From Pseudogymnoascus destructans (lineage: Eukaryota; Ascomycota; Leotiomycetes; Thelebolales; Thelebolaceae), in NCBI RefSeq assembly GCF_001641265.1, contig NW_020167544.1, positions 62,001 to 126,000 of the forward strand: a stretch of 64,000 nt of DNA, in the 5' to 3' direction. The notes under the pieces were generated by a model. The model was not told the origin of the DNA. It ran no database searches and was given only the letters and a program-made list of their open reading frames with translations. Of the stretch, positions 1-10,160 are shown piece after piece. The position numbers and the translations under genes are program-made. How positions within the stretch are numbered: position 1 is the first letter of the stretch; the number at the start of each line of letters is the position of its first letter.

Positions 1-1
1 C

Positions 2-1292
2 CGCGTCTACTTCCATCCCAAATCCATCGTCCAACTCAACGAGTACGAGCTCGGCTCCACCCTCATGCCATTCGAGAACTGGAGCGTAGGCGAGGACCTC
101 TTCAACTCTCTAGACAAGGAGCATGATTTACTGGACCGCGATCTGCGCTCCTTCGCCGAAGAGGCTGATCACATGCAAGGCATCCAGATCATGGCCAGCG
201 TCGACGACGCCTGGGGCGGCTTCGCAGCGCGCTACATGGAGCGCCTGCGCGACGAATACGGCAAGACAGCGCTATGGGTTTTCGGACTCGAAGGCAACGC
301 GAAGGAGGGCCCAAGGGTACGTACATTAACCCCCTCTGTCCCGCAAATACTCTACTAACAACCCCCCCAGAGTACCCAATTCCTCAAACTCTCCAACACA
401 GCCCGCTCCATCGCCGAAGTATCCTCCCAAGCCTCCCTCTACATCCCCCTCACCATCCCCTCCTCCCTCCCGTCCTACACAACATGCGACCCCTCCTCCC
501 CCTGGCACGCCTCCGCCCTCCTCTCCACAGCCCTCGAAACAATAACGCTCCCCTCGCGCCTACACGCTCGTGCCGGCACGCGCGCGTCACTCGCTGATAC
601 GGGGGCGGCGCTGAATGTGAATGGGACGCAGAATATCGCGAGGTTGCAGATGTCTATTGGTGAGGATCCGGTGGCAAATGGGGAGAGTCATGGTGCGGCG
701 AGGGAGACGGGGGATAGTAGGCTCGCGACGCATGCGGGTAGGTTGAGTGAGGAGGATGAGGGAGGGGGGGTGGCGGAGTTGGATATGGATTTTTCCCCCG
801 TTGATGCGCCGGCGATGAATGGGCGTGGGAGGCGCGTGGATAGGAGGTTACATACGTTTGGACGTGTGGAATCTAGTCGGAGCGATCAGGAGACTGGTGA
901 GGATGTTGAGTGGGATGACCTCGATGGGCGTGACCGCGCGAGACGACGTGCTGCTGGGCTGCCGATAATGCATAAGTTCGTCTCACCCTTCCTTTATTCC
1001 TCTTTCCCAGGTATGAATGATCGAACTAACAGTCCTCAGAACCTCAACCCCCCTCGCCTACCCCCTCCCCACAAGCTTCCCACACATCTACAACCGCACC
1101 TCCGCCGCCCTCAGCGTACGCACCTCGCTCTCAACAGATACCCGCGTCGCAGCTCGCATCAAGAGTCTCCAAACCACTGTCGGACGAGCAATTGGTGTCG
1201 AAGAACGAGAAGCGCTCTCTAACGCCTTGGGAGAGATGGCGGAGGGGTATGAGGAAGGGTGGAGTAGTGGGAGTGATGAGGATGAGGACTAG
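2..1292 (+). CDS. DML1: DML1/Misato family protein, C-terminal part (5' end outside window)
   Basis: This is the 3' part of a fungal DML1 (Misato homologue) gene, a tubulin/FtsZ-related protein linked to mitochondrial DNA inheritance and mitochondrial morphology. The frame enters from the left edge (RVYFHPKSIVQLNEYEL) and is built from three exons: 2-316, 371-975 and 1040-1292. Intron 1 (317-370) has donor GTACGT and a TACTAAC branch site. Intron 2 (976-1039) has donor GTTCGT and a CTAAC close to its CAG acceptor. Splicing at these sites keeps the frame and yields the family-like C-terminal block starting TSTPLAYPLPTSFP, then an acidic tail ending GSDEDED. The start codon and the N-terminal tubulin-like region lie outside the window. 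The identification rests on recalled family sequence, not on a search. Confidence 0.85.
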
Positions 1293-1599
1293 AGTTGTGG
1301 GTGAGGAGATTGGGAAAGGGGAGTGAGGGAGGGATTTGGGGGTGTTTACAATGAATGAAGAGTTCCAGATCTGTCTTTGCATGGCCAACACAATGCCATC
1401 TATGTTTCTTCTGCATGAACCCCTCTCATTGCCCTACATGAACGAGAGGAACAGAGTTATCGATACTGACTCCCGCGTCGGACAGAGTAACACGGCGTCG
1501 AGATGCGAGGACAGTTCATTCCTGCAATTCCCCGCAGTTCGTACGTAGAGCACAGCATCACCAAATACCCTAGCTATCATCGACACAAAAGCCCAGCCC
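1293..1599. other. Intergenic stretch after DML1
   Basis: This holds the 3' flank of DML1 and upstream sequence of the broken gene to the right. I see no convincing coding sequence, repeat or RNA gene. Confidence 0.5.
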
Positions 1600-2032
1600 C
1601 CTCATTCTCTCCACCATCCAACCTCCCCTCACCACCACTTTGCCCTCACGCGCCTTCTGGTATCCCGTCGCCGAGAAGAACAACTGCAGCAGCATCCTAT
1701 TCGGCGACTCAACTATCAACTACCCGGCTCGCCGATAAAACACTCACCGAAACTCCCAAAGGCCAGGGGTTCTCTCTTCCCTGGCAGGTCTCTGACGGCA
1801 CATCGCCGTTTGGTGACAACCTGTCCTTCAACTACCCGATGCGCGATCTCTTGAAGAAAGAACTGGTCGCGTTCACCAAGCTCACGTCGCCCCGTCTGGC
1901 CGACATAGTGCTCCCAGTGAACACCAAGTCAGCTCTGAGTACCAGCAGCAAGACCACGACAATTGATGACTTGATGACACAATACTTCGAGTCTGTCGAT
2001 ATTACCCGAACATTGTGGCGAATGTCGTTTTG
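1600..2032 (+). pseudogene. Truncated host-like gene fragment cut by an LTR retrotransposon
   Basis: Two overlapping frames look protein-like. One reads SRAFWYPVAEKNNCSSILFG around 1650-1735. Shifting by one base, it continues as LADKTLTETPKGQGFSLPWQ and on to TTIDDLMTQYFESVD near 1990. The composition resembles an ordinary protein and not a transposon, but I do not recognise the family. The frame runs straight into a truncated LTR at 2033, so the 3' end of the gene is lost or displaced. The apparent frameshift near 1735 could also be an unrecognised intron boundary. No function is proposed. Confidence 0.35.
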
Positions 2033-2162
2033 AGTAGTATTGCTCTTGTTGTTGGTGTGATAAGCCAAAATATGTATGGTGACTTGTAGGTTTGAGGAGG
2101 AGATTTCCAAGTTTGCTCTTGAGTTTGATAGCAAACTGAGTGCAACGAATGTCAGTATGACA
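2033..2162 (-). repeat. Truncated 3' LTR of gypsy-A
   Basis: Read on the minus strand this starts TGTCATACTGACATTCG and matches the first ~130 bp of the 910-bp LTRs at 4315-5224 and 12833-13742. It then breaks off into the host-like fragment. A polypurine stretch AAGAGGGG lies just upstream of its TG terminus (2165-2180 on the minus strand), as expected for a 3' LTR. Confidence 0.8.
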
Positions 2163-2173
2163 TGATACCCCTC

Positions 2174-4262
2174 TTAAGGACGTTTGTTAGCTGTGTGCTT
2201 GCCCTTTAGCCAGGTGACTTTCTTAGAAAGAAATTCTAGAATCAGCTTGGATGCATTTTTTAGATTTCTCTTAGGTTCCCAAGTGTTGTCACTTGTAGGA
2301 TAGCCTTTCCACATAACGAGGAAGTAGTCCTGACCTCTAAGTGTCTTTTTGTCAAGGATAGACTCTACTTCATATTCTGGTTGATCCAAAATCAGAACAG
2401 GAGGTGGAGGAGACTGAAGTGGTCTTAAGGAACTTTCTTGTGCCTTGGACAAGAGAGATGCATGGAAGACATTATGGATAGTCCAAGTAGGTGGCAATGC
2501 AAGCTCGAAAGCATTCTTGCCAATAGTCCTTATGATCTTAAAAGGTCCAAGTCTTTTAGTATCAAGTTTGTCTGAAGGTCTAGTAGTTGTGATATGTCTT
2601 CTAGACAAAAAGTCTTGATCACCAACTTTGAATTGTGGTGCAACCACCCCCCTGTTAAAAGCCTGAGCCTGCTCGTCTTGTGCATGCTGTATTTGGACCT
2701 TGAGATAGTCCGGAGGCCCTTAAGGTAGATGATTCTTTCAGTAGCAGAAGGGTTTTTGAGATTTTCAGGACAATTAAGTTGTGCCACTTCAAACCTAGGG
2801 TGATAACCATAGTTTGCATAGAAAGGTGTCTCTTTTGTGGTGTTAGAGACCGTGTTGTTGTAAGCAAATTCTGCAAGATGGAGAAGATCTGCCCAGTTGT
2901 CTTGAGCATAGTTTGTCTAAATTCTTAGATATTGTTCAAGTACAGAGTTGACTCTTTCTGTCTGGCCATCTGTTTGAGGGTGATAAGCTGTAGAAAAGCG
3001 TTGTTCCATGTTTAAGAGTTTAGAGAACTCCTTAAAAAAGTTTGAAGTGAAAACTGCTCCCCTATCTGAGATCCAGTGTCCAGGAATTCCATGATATTTA
3101 AAGATCACCTTGAGGAATAGCCACGCAAGTTCAGAAGCTGTGATAGTCTCATTGCAAGGCTCAAAGTGTGCCATTTTTGTGAGCCTTTCTACTACCACAA
3201 GGATAGAGTCATAAGGGGTAGCACCCCCTTTTGGGATAGAAGGAGGCAACTTGACTATAAAGTCAATGGATATGGAGTCCCATGGGCGTTCTGGTATAGG
3301 TAGAGGCTGCAAGAGGCCATAGGGCTTTTGCCGTGTAGGTTTGTTCAAGTTGCAAGTAGTGCAAGAAGATATATAGTCTTGAAGAGTAGTCCTTAGACTA
3401 GGCCAGTAGAACTTTCTTGTTAGAAGTTCATAAGTTTTTGCAAAGCCAAAGTGCCCTGCAGCTGGAGCATCATGGAACTGCTGTAGGAGGTGTAGCGTAA
3501 TCGTTTATCCCTTGGGACATAGATATAGCTCTTGAATAAGAGAAGTCCTTGCTGATTTTTTGAGAAATTTTGTAGTCCAACTTTCTCAAGAGAGGAACCT
3601 TTCTTCTGAAGGTATTCCAAAGTTCTTTTGGCAAAGGGATCGTGGTTGTAAGCATCTTTGAATGCTTTAAGAAGTGTTGCTGAGGGTGTATAGTCTTTAA
3701 AGGTCTCTGGTTTCTGAGAAGAGGTAATGGGGGCAACTTGGTCTTGAGGGGATAAGTTTCCCTCTAAGTCCTCTGTAGTATGAGGGTTGCTTAAAGATGC
3801 TGCTATAAGCTTTGTAGAGTCTAGCAGGGCCTTTGTATTGCTTGTTTTAGCAGAATCTTGGTAGTCATGTCTTCTTGAGAGGAGATCTGCTCTTTGATTC
3901 TTGGCCCCTGAGACATGTTTTATAACAAAGTCAAAACCTCCTAGTTGTTCAGACCACCTTGCTTGTCGTCGATTGAGCTGTTTAGTGGTTGTAAAGGTCA
4001 AGAGATTTGAATGGTCACTGTAAATAGTGATAGGATAGTTTGCCCCTTCAAGGTAGCATCTCCAATGCTTTAGAGAACATACTATGGCAAGCAGTTCCTT
4101 GTCTGTAATGGGATAGTTTTGTTCGGCTGCTGATAGCTTTCTTGAGTAAAATGCCACAGGCTGTAGCTCTTCCTGTTTGTCCTTTGGAGCTTGGTATAAG
4201 ATTCCAGAAATAGCAAAATCTGAGGCATCTGTCTCGAGAGTGGCTATGTAATTGGCTTCGTA
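2174..4262 (-). pseudogene. Gypsy-A (Ty3/gypsy chromovirus) 3' half: RNase H, integrase, chromodomain
   Basis: On the minus strand, from about 4262 down to 2174, the frames give in order: a Ty3/gypsy RNase H (TLETDASDFAISGILYQ, then VAFYSRKLSAAEQNYPITDK), integrase zinc-binding and core regions (DSILVVVERLTKMAHF; YHPQTDGQTERVNSVLEQYL), and an integrase C-terminus with a chromodomain (EYEVESILDKKTLRGQDYF, then a VMWKGYPTSDNTWEP block). The coding sequence is broken into several frames, so it is inactive. Gag, protease and reverse transcriptase are missing here, but a matching 5' half lies at 21556-24363 in the opposite orientation. The two breaks complement each other, suggesting one element was split by an inversion. 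Confidence 0.85.
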
Positions 4263-4314
4263 GTAATAAAGTAGAAATCTTAGAGCTTATTCTATTATAT
4301 TTTGTAAGCTAGCT
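4263..4314 (-). repeat. Pogo-1 transposase fragment (middle part)
   Basis: Read on the minus strand this ~50-bp piece aligns closely with 49505-49555, inside the larger pogo relic, starting at GCTAGCTTACAAAAT. It is joined directly to the gypsy-A RNase H on one side and to a solo LTR on the other. The last five bases before the LTR (AGCTA in minus sense) equal the bases left of the other solo LTR at 12833. Confidence 0.6.
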
Positions 4315-5224
4315 TGTAATGGTGGGTGCACCAGATGTGAGAATCTAGCCACCCAAGGAAGGGATGAATTTACTAAGACAACACACTGTCTTAGGAAACA
4401 GAGCCAAAGGGTTGTAGCTTAGACTATTCCACAACGCAGCAATCAGGTGTGTGATGTAGTGAAGTGGTTCAGACAAGTTGCAACAAATGTTGAGTCTGAG
4501 AACTCAGGGGTAAGTCAGAGGTTAACACCTCACTGACTTTTCAGAAACAAGGAGTAACAAGATCAATGCTTGGAAGCTTGAAAAAGACGTGGAAGTATGT
4601 GATAGTCAATTTACTGTATTGTCTGCTTGCCCTTTCTTAAGGAAAGGGCAATCCTATTTATGCTAAAGGAATGTAGTTCTCTCATTTTCCAAGACTTTCC
4701 ATGACTTACCAGGCTTGGTAACTGTAGTCGACGTAAGAGAATCCCATAGAACCATCTCTTAGGTTCGTAGCCTATAGGAAGTAAAAGGAGGTCCAAGGTC
4801 AGAGTACCCCTATAGACAAATTATGTCATAGACAAATTATGTCATAACTTAACCAATCTTGTGGGTAACTAAAGAGAGATGACGTGTAATGAATCATAGA
4901 GGTTCGTAGGAGCTTTTAGAGCTATCGTTCATGCTCCTAGGCCTCTAGTTGGTAGAGATATGTCATGTGATAGTATGAGTGATGTCATGTAATGAATCAT
5001 AGAGGGTTGTAGAGATATGCTATGTGGTAATATCGGCCCAGTAACTAAGGAGCAATGACGTGTAATGAATCATAGATGGTTGTAGCAATCGTTGAGTAGT
5101 ATTGCTCTTGTTGTTGGTGTGATAAGCCAAAATATGTATAGTGACTTGTAGGTTTGAGGAGGAGATTTCCAAGTTTTCTCTTGAGTTTGATAGCAAACTG
5201 AGTGCAACGAATGTCAGTATGACA
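4315..5224 (-). repeat. Solo LTR, gypsy-A family, copy a (910 bp)
   Basis: Minus-strand termini are TGTCATACTGACATT at 5224 and CCCACCATTACA at 4315. It has the same length as copy b (12833-13742) and is nearly identical over the parts I compared, with two differences close to the TGTCAT end. Its own flanks do not match: CCCAG upstream and AGCTA downstream in minus sense. Copy b has exactly the reciprocal flanks, which is the signature of recombination between the two inverted copies. Confidence 0.9.
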
Positions 5225-8016
5225 CTGGGCCCTATTGTCCTCCTTTGGCCTTGTAAGTGAAGGTAGGGTGTAATCACACCTGTCGTGGCTTGGGGGTAGC
5301 CCCTCTACATCTTCTAGCTCCGAATCAATTAAGTCAAAGGTTGATGTATTAGCCTGACTTGGGTAACGAACTTGGCGGCGTTGCCCTTGGCGGTAGGACT
5401 GTGATTGCTGTACCCTTTGTAATGGACGGCCTCGTCGCGATTGAATAAAATCAAACCGGTCCTGGTTCCGCTTTGTCCTATCATAGGTATTTGGGCTTCG
5501 GTCTGGAATATACTGTAGTGTCATCTTCTCTTGGATATTGTCAATTAGAGCATGATACTCAAACAATATTTCCTCATCATTCATATAAGTTGAATCAATG
5601 ATATCTGTAACAGAGTAGTGTTCAAATAGCTGTTCCCATTCAATCTTCTGGCAGTAGAAGACAAGCATAATTCCCCGTATTGTATCAGGGGTCATTTGAT
5701 TGCTCTTATAATTACAGACAGTGCGGGCAGTACTAAAGTCTCGCTCAACAAGAGCTTCTGAAGGAGGAATACAAAGTATATCCCGGGCCATAGCAGCAAG
5801 TCCAGGGAATAGTCTTTCGTTCTCTTTCCACCATTTTAATGGTGGCTGATGGGAGGGTGCTAATAAAAGTTAGTAGTGATTACTATAATTATTACTATAA
5901 ACTTACGGAGGGCAAGGTATCGCTCAATCTCTCCTCCTTGATCTTCATTTTGACTAATGGAATTATAGCTCCACTTCCGATTTAACATTAGAGCCATTGG
6001 GTCCTTGTCTAGTTCCATGTAGTTTGACTGGTGCTGCTTCGATCTTTCTTGGTTTGCGTAATGTTGTGTGTATAACGCCCGGAATTCCTTCTCAAAATGC
6101 CCCTGCGAGTTTTTATTAGGATTCAACCAACAATAATCAGGGTTAAACACTTCCATCTTTAACCGTGGAGATAGAATAGCACCAAAAGCATAGAAGTTAC
6201 CAATACCTGTACAAGATAAGCTATAATACTTATCAAGCTTTTGTACAGCTTTATCAATAGCTTTTAAGAGCTTTGGAATCCATGGATCTTGTAATGGTTT
6301 AAGCCGGCGGCTACACTCCTCAAGCCCTTCAAATAGCTCATCATATGCTGGGAGAACAAAGCCTAGCCGTGCACCACTTGCTATACCTATATTTGAAGTC
6401 CAGAAGCTAAACTGGCGAGTAACATCAATAAGGTAGGTGATATGTTTCCACTCTTCCAAAGTAATATGGAAGATAATAGCTGGAGTAAACTCAGTTGTAA
6501 ACTTATTTACTGCTTCCTGGAGTAGGACCGCTCGTAGCATCATATGTAGTGTTGAATCCCACCGGGTTGACACATCTTGGATAAGTCGTAGGACTTTTGC
6601 TCCATCTTTAATGCATTGTCTTTGAATTCCCATAAATCGCTCTCTTCGCTGTGAGCTAGAATTCACAAAGACAGCTAGCTTCCGAAGCTAGTATAGTATT
6701 AGTTGTGATTACTATAATGATTACTATAAACATACCTTGGAAGTGTCCATGGAAGGCCCTTTTCCTCACTTAGATCTTTGAGTTCGTCTACTGAATTGTC
6801 ATCCCAGTCAATCTGTAGCTCTGAGTTTGATGGGTTTAATCGAATTGACCCAAGGAGAGCCTTCTGTGCAAGCTGAACAATATGTGCAAAGCATGGGATA
6901 TGATGAATACGTCCATCATGGTATCTTGTTGGCTCAGACGATAACTCAGCTATCACGTTGATAATTGCCATCATTGAAGTATTGTTACTTGCATTATCAG
7001 TTGTAATGCAATGAACTCTACCATCTAGGTGATATTAAGATATAACACGCTGAACAATAGTCGCAGGTCTTTCCCAGTATGGGCTCCATCGAGATACTCA
7101 AATCCAATTAGAGCTTCATGGTATTCCCATTTCTCAGTGATGAATGTAGCCATAATACCCATGAAGGAGTGTCTTGTTCCAGGGCTAGACCAATTGTCAA
7201 GGGATAATGCACACCTCGACCCAGGAGCAAGACCATGAAGGGCAATCTGTTGTGCATTACCTACCATAACATCAAGGCGCAGCCGTAGGGTTGTTGGTGA
7301 AGGAAGTGGATATTTCTGGTTCTGCCAAAGTGCCATCTCCCTCCATATAGGATTCTCAACTGATCGGAATGATATGTTTAGGGATACCACAGTCTCAAGA
7401 ACAAAACTGTAGAAAGCTTCCCTTGGATCATCTTCTGGTTGGTGCATAGTCTAAATAATAGTTAGGCATATTTTATAGTAATAAGTATAGTAATCATGCT
7501 TACTGATAATGATCCTGAAAGGCGGAGCTTGGATTAATGTAGTGTAGAAGTGTGAGATGATTTCCTCAAACATCCAGCTGATCGAAGATGGGAACTCATT
7601 GTGCTTGTCCCTGCACCCATTACACTTGGGTGATTGAGTATTCTAGAGCATTTCCAGCAAATAACAATTGGCTCTCCAGTTGATTTCCGAGCACCTTGGT
7701 CGAAGTCTCTCCATACATTTGAAGTCCTAGCTGTTGACCCCCAATTTATTTGCTTATCAGTACTTAGAAAGAGATTTGGTTGCTCTTTATACCAGGACTG
7801 ATGATGCCACCAGTCATTGAATAGTTCTGCTTTTGAAGGCATCCACTTTAGCACATTAAGACCTCGGATTGTAATTAGACCATCGCATTGGTCGCTTAGA
7901 GGCTGAGAGGACTCAACCTCAGGTGTTATGTTGCTTGATTGAGGATCATCGAGAGAAAATACATCACTATAGATATGTGTATGTATTGGTGAACTTAAAC
8001 ATTGGCTATAAGACAT
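5225..8016 (-). pseudogene. hAT-superfamily transposase, decayed; last exon continues at 13748
   Basis: Minus-strand exons run about 8016-7504, 7450-6736, 6687-5907 and 5859-5225. Near the N-terminus lies a BED-type zinc-finger region (VICWKCSRI, then HLRSAGC), then RNase H-like hAT core blocks (CALSLDNWSS; HCITTDNASNN; RFMGIQ; DVSTRWDST), and at the C-terminus the hAT dimerisation block (FPGLAAMARDILCIPPSEAL followed by VERDFSTARTVC). Introns 5860-5906, 6688-6735 and 7451-7503 each carry the 21-bp motif. Lesions: a TAA just before intron 1 (probably from CAA), and a frameshift plus another TAA around 7010-7050. The frame runs to the LTR boundary at 5225 (RPKEDNRAQ) and resumes across the gap at 13748 (SPYREMVETIEL). 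The start at 8016 is the first methionine downstream of the Fot1 insertion. Confidence 0.8.
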
Positions 8017-8039
8017 AATATTTGAATATATCACGATTA

Positions 8040-8085
8040 ACGTACATGTATAGCGAAAGCGCCAAACAAGCGAAAGCGCCAAAAT
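8040..8085. repeat. Fot1 terminal inverted repeat, left
   Basis: 46 bp, perfect inverted match to 9854-9899, with an internal tandem GCGAAAGCGCCAAA unit. Confidence 0.93.
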
Positions 8086-8145
8086 TATCTACCCTCACGA
8101 CAAACATTGCGATAAATCTACCACAACATTAGAAATCAATTGAAA

Positions 8146-9801
8146 CTACTCGGAGTCCTCTTCCTCAGAGGTGTCTATTACAATCTGACACGTGCGCGCA
8201 TTGTGCCCAGTCTCACCACACTTGCCACAGCGACGGGCACGGGTTTCTTCCCTTGGCTTCCGACCACGGCTTGCCCTTATTTCCTGCTCTACCTGCTGCA
8301 CAACATCCCTCTCATCCTGTAGCTCTTGTGCCCCTTGTTGACTAAGTGATCCTCCTTGCTGTAGTCGTGTTTTCCTAGCTCTCCGGCGCTTGCTTAGTAC
8401 TTCATTTGCCTGTCGTAGGTTTTGGTTCTCTCCCTTTAGCAGTGCTAATTGATGCATTATTTGCGATGCACCCTTTGTAAACTGGTCAACAGCTGCATAG
8501 ATTGAGGTTGGAGAGCTATTTTGATGGCGTGAAATCCGAGTTTTAATAAATGTAGACTGTGACATAGCTTCAATTGGGTTGTTTGGTGTCTGAGAAACCC
8601 AAGGTTGAGCAGTACCTGGGCGGGAGCTTGGAGGCGTTGGTGTCCTTAACTTAAGATCAAGTGTAGATATCACTCTCTCAGGGTCAAATGGAAGAAGCCC
8701 TGCCCCTCGGAACCCGCCTCGAATGTTACTTTCCGTCATTGTAGTGTTAAATGCAGCGTGGAAGGCAGGAAAGAAGTCATCCTTTGTAATATGAGAAATA
8801 TGAGCCTGCATCATATCTTCAATTTGCCGACCATAGGCCTGCTTTAACGGGCCGAAACAGCCAACATCAAGTGGCTGGAGTAGATGAGAAGAGTGAGCAG
8901 GCATACAAAGCATAATAATGTTGTGTTCCTTGCAGTACTCCTCAAACTCATCTGAGTGGTGGCTCTCATGACCATCAAGGACTAACAAGCGATAACCACC
9001 AACACTCTGGGCCTTTGTATGCTTCTCAAAGTGCTGAATCCAATCCATGCCTCTCTCGTTTGTAGTCCAGCCATTTTCAGTAACAGAAATTACCCAATCG
9101 CTTGAAAATCCACTATTCTCATACCAAGATGTAAGGTGGTTTTTGCCTGCAACAATGATAAATGGTGGTACTGCCCAACCTTGAGAACTAACGCCTTGGA
9201 TTACTGTAACCCATTCCCGATTACCAGGCTGTACCTTCTTTGCTTTTGCCCGCCCGTCTGAGCTTGTTACAACCATAGCAGTTGAGATAACGCCCATCAT
9301 AAACCCAGTCTCATCAAAGTTGTAGATATCTGCTTCATCGATACCATATTTCGCAATTGTGTTACGCACAAGCTCAAACCAGCCATTAATAACTTCTGGA
9401 TCTTCGCACTTAGCCCTCTGGTAGTCGTATTTGCGCTGAAAGCGTGTCTGGAGCTCTACACGCCGCTTAACAAAGTTTGAAGCCCAACGCGACCCAACGC
9501 GTGACGCGTCGCGTGTTGCAAGTAGTCGACTTGCCATATCTTCAACAACAGACAGCCGAGGAGGAAACCCTTTGGCAGCTAGGTCGAGTATATACTGAAC
9601 AAGGACGGACTCCTCTAGGTTAGTTAATTTCCGTGAGTTGGCTTGGATATCGCGTCGTGAAGGTACACCTTCTAGACGACGACCTAGCTTGCGGTGGTCC
9701 ACAGAATAGATCCTAGCAGCAACTCGAAGGCGTAACTTTGGGTCGCTTTGCATAGCCTGGATAGCTAGCACTAATTGGCTTTCATCGTTTTTATGGGGCA
9801 T
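8146..9801 (-). CDS. Fot1/pogo transposase (DDE superfamily), 551 aa
   Basis: This is a full-length, stop-free transposase of the Tc1/mariner-pogo group, expected to cut and paste the surrounding element at TA sites. The N-terminal ~70 residues are helix-turn-helix-like (LRVAARIYSVDHRKLGRRL), followed by a CENP-B-type DNA-binding region. Catalytic acidic residues are visible in NFDETGFMMG (about residue 163), LLVLDGHESHHSDEF (about 270) and LLQPLDVGCFGPLK (about 306). The C-terminus has a basic, glutamine-rich stretch and a CCHC zinc knuckle (CGKCGETGHNARTC), then an acidic tail. The open frame and perfect terminal repeats suggest recent activity. The start is the ATG just inside the terminal repeat. 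Confidence 0.93.
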   Translation of the reverse strand: MPHKNDESQLVLAIQAMQSDPKLRLRVAARIYSVDHRKLGRRLEGVPSRRDIQANSRKLTNLEESVLVQYILDLAAKGFPPRLSVVEDMASRLLATRDASRVGSRWASNFVKRRVELQTRFQRKYDYQRAKCEDPEVINGWFELVRNTIAKYGIDEADIYNFDETGFMMGVISTAMVVTSSDGRAKAKKVQPGNREWVTVIQGVSSQGWAVPPFIIVAGKNHLTSWYENSGFSSDWVISVTENGWTTNERGMDWIQHFEKHTKAQSVGGYRLLVLDGHESHHSDEFEEYCKEHNIIMLCMPAHSSHLLQPLDVGCFGPLKQAYGRQIEDMMQAHISHITKDDFFPAFHAAFNTTMTESNIRGGFRGAGLLPFDPERVISTLDLKLRTPTPPSSRPGTAQPWVSQTPNNPIEAMSQSTFIKTRISRHQNSSPTSIYAAVDQFTKGASQIMHQLALLKGENQNLRQANEVLSKRRRARKTRLQQGGSLSQQGAQELQDERDVVQQVEQEIRASRGRKPREETRARRCGKCGETGHNARTCQIVIDTSEEEDSE

Positions 9802-9853
9802 GTTTTGTTGTTGAGGAATTTAACATTTAGTTGGGGGGTTTGGTCACCGCATC

Positions 9854-9899
9854 ATTTTGGCGCTTTCGCTTGTTTGGCGCTTTCGCTATACATGTACGT
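9854..9899. repeat. Fot1 terminal inverted repeat, right
   Basis: 46 bp, perfect inverted match to 8040-8085; a TA dinucleotide follows at 9900-9901. Confidence 0.93.
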
Positions 9900-10160
9900 T
9901 ATATTATTTCAAAGAAAATAAAACAACTGAATATTTCCTAGGAAATATATCTATCCTATACGTACCTCTCTATTTCACTTGAATTTACTTAGTTATAATA
10001 TCTTAAATTACTTATGGAGTATATTTTAATAGCAAGTTTCAGTAATATGGGTCTTTGAGAACAAGAGCCAATTATGGTAATATTTATAGTAAGCTATAGA
10101 ACCATAGCGTTAGAAGTAGTGGATTGAGCTACCTGGACTATTCTAAAAGTATGACTAGAT
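9900..10160. other. AT-rich spacer inside the hAT element
   Basis: This lies between the Fot1 insertion and the 3' end of the unrecognised gene. Before the Fot1 insertion it would have been the upstream region of the hAT transposase. No frame is convincing. A weak half-copy of the intron motif (TTATAGTAAG) occurs near 10090. Confidence 0.5.

Larger units (their letters stand above)
8040..9899 (-). mobile_element. Fot1/pogo-type DNA transposon, apparently intact, TA target duplication
   Basis: The element is 1860 bp with perfect 46-bp terminal inverted repeats (8040-8085 and 9854-9899), each starting ACGTACATGTATAGCGAAAG, and is flanked by TA on both sides. The repeat contains a doubled unit GCGAAAGCGCCAAA, a plausible pair of transposase-binding sites. 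It encodes one uninterrupted transposase. It sits immediately upstream of the hAT transposase start and is therefore younger than the hAT element. Confidence 0.93.

Noticed and set aside
6975..7030. A 24-nt intron (GT...AG) in the hAT transposase
   Set aside because: Too short for a fungal intron. Reading through with one frameshift and a TAA gives a continuous hAT motif (TIVQRVIS-stop-YHLDGRVHCITTDN), so lesions explain it better.
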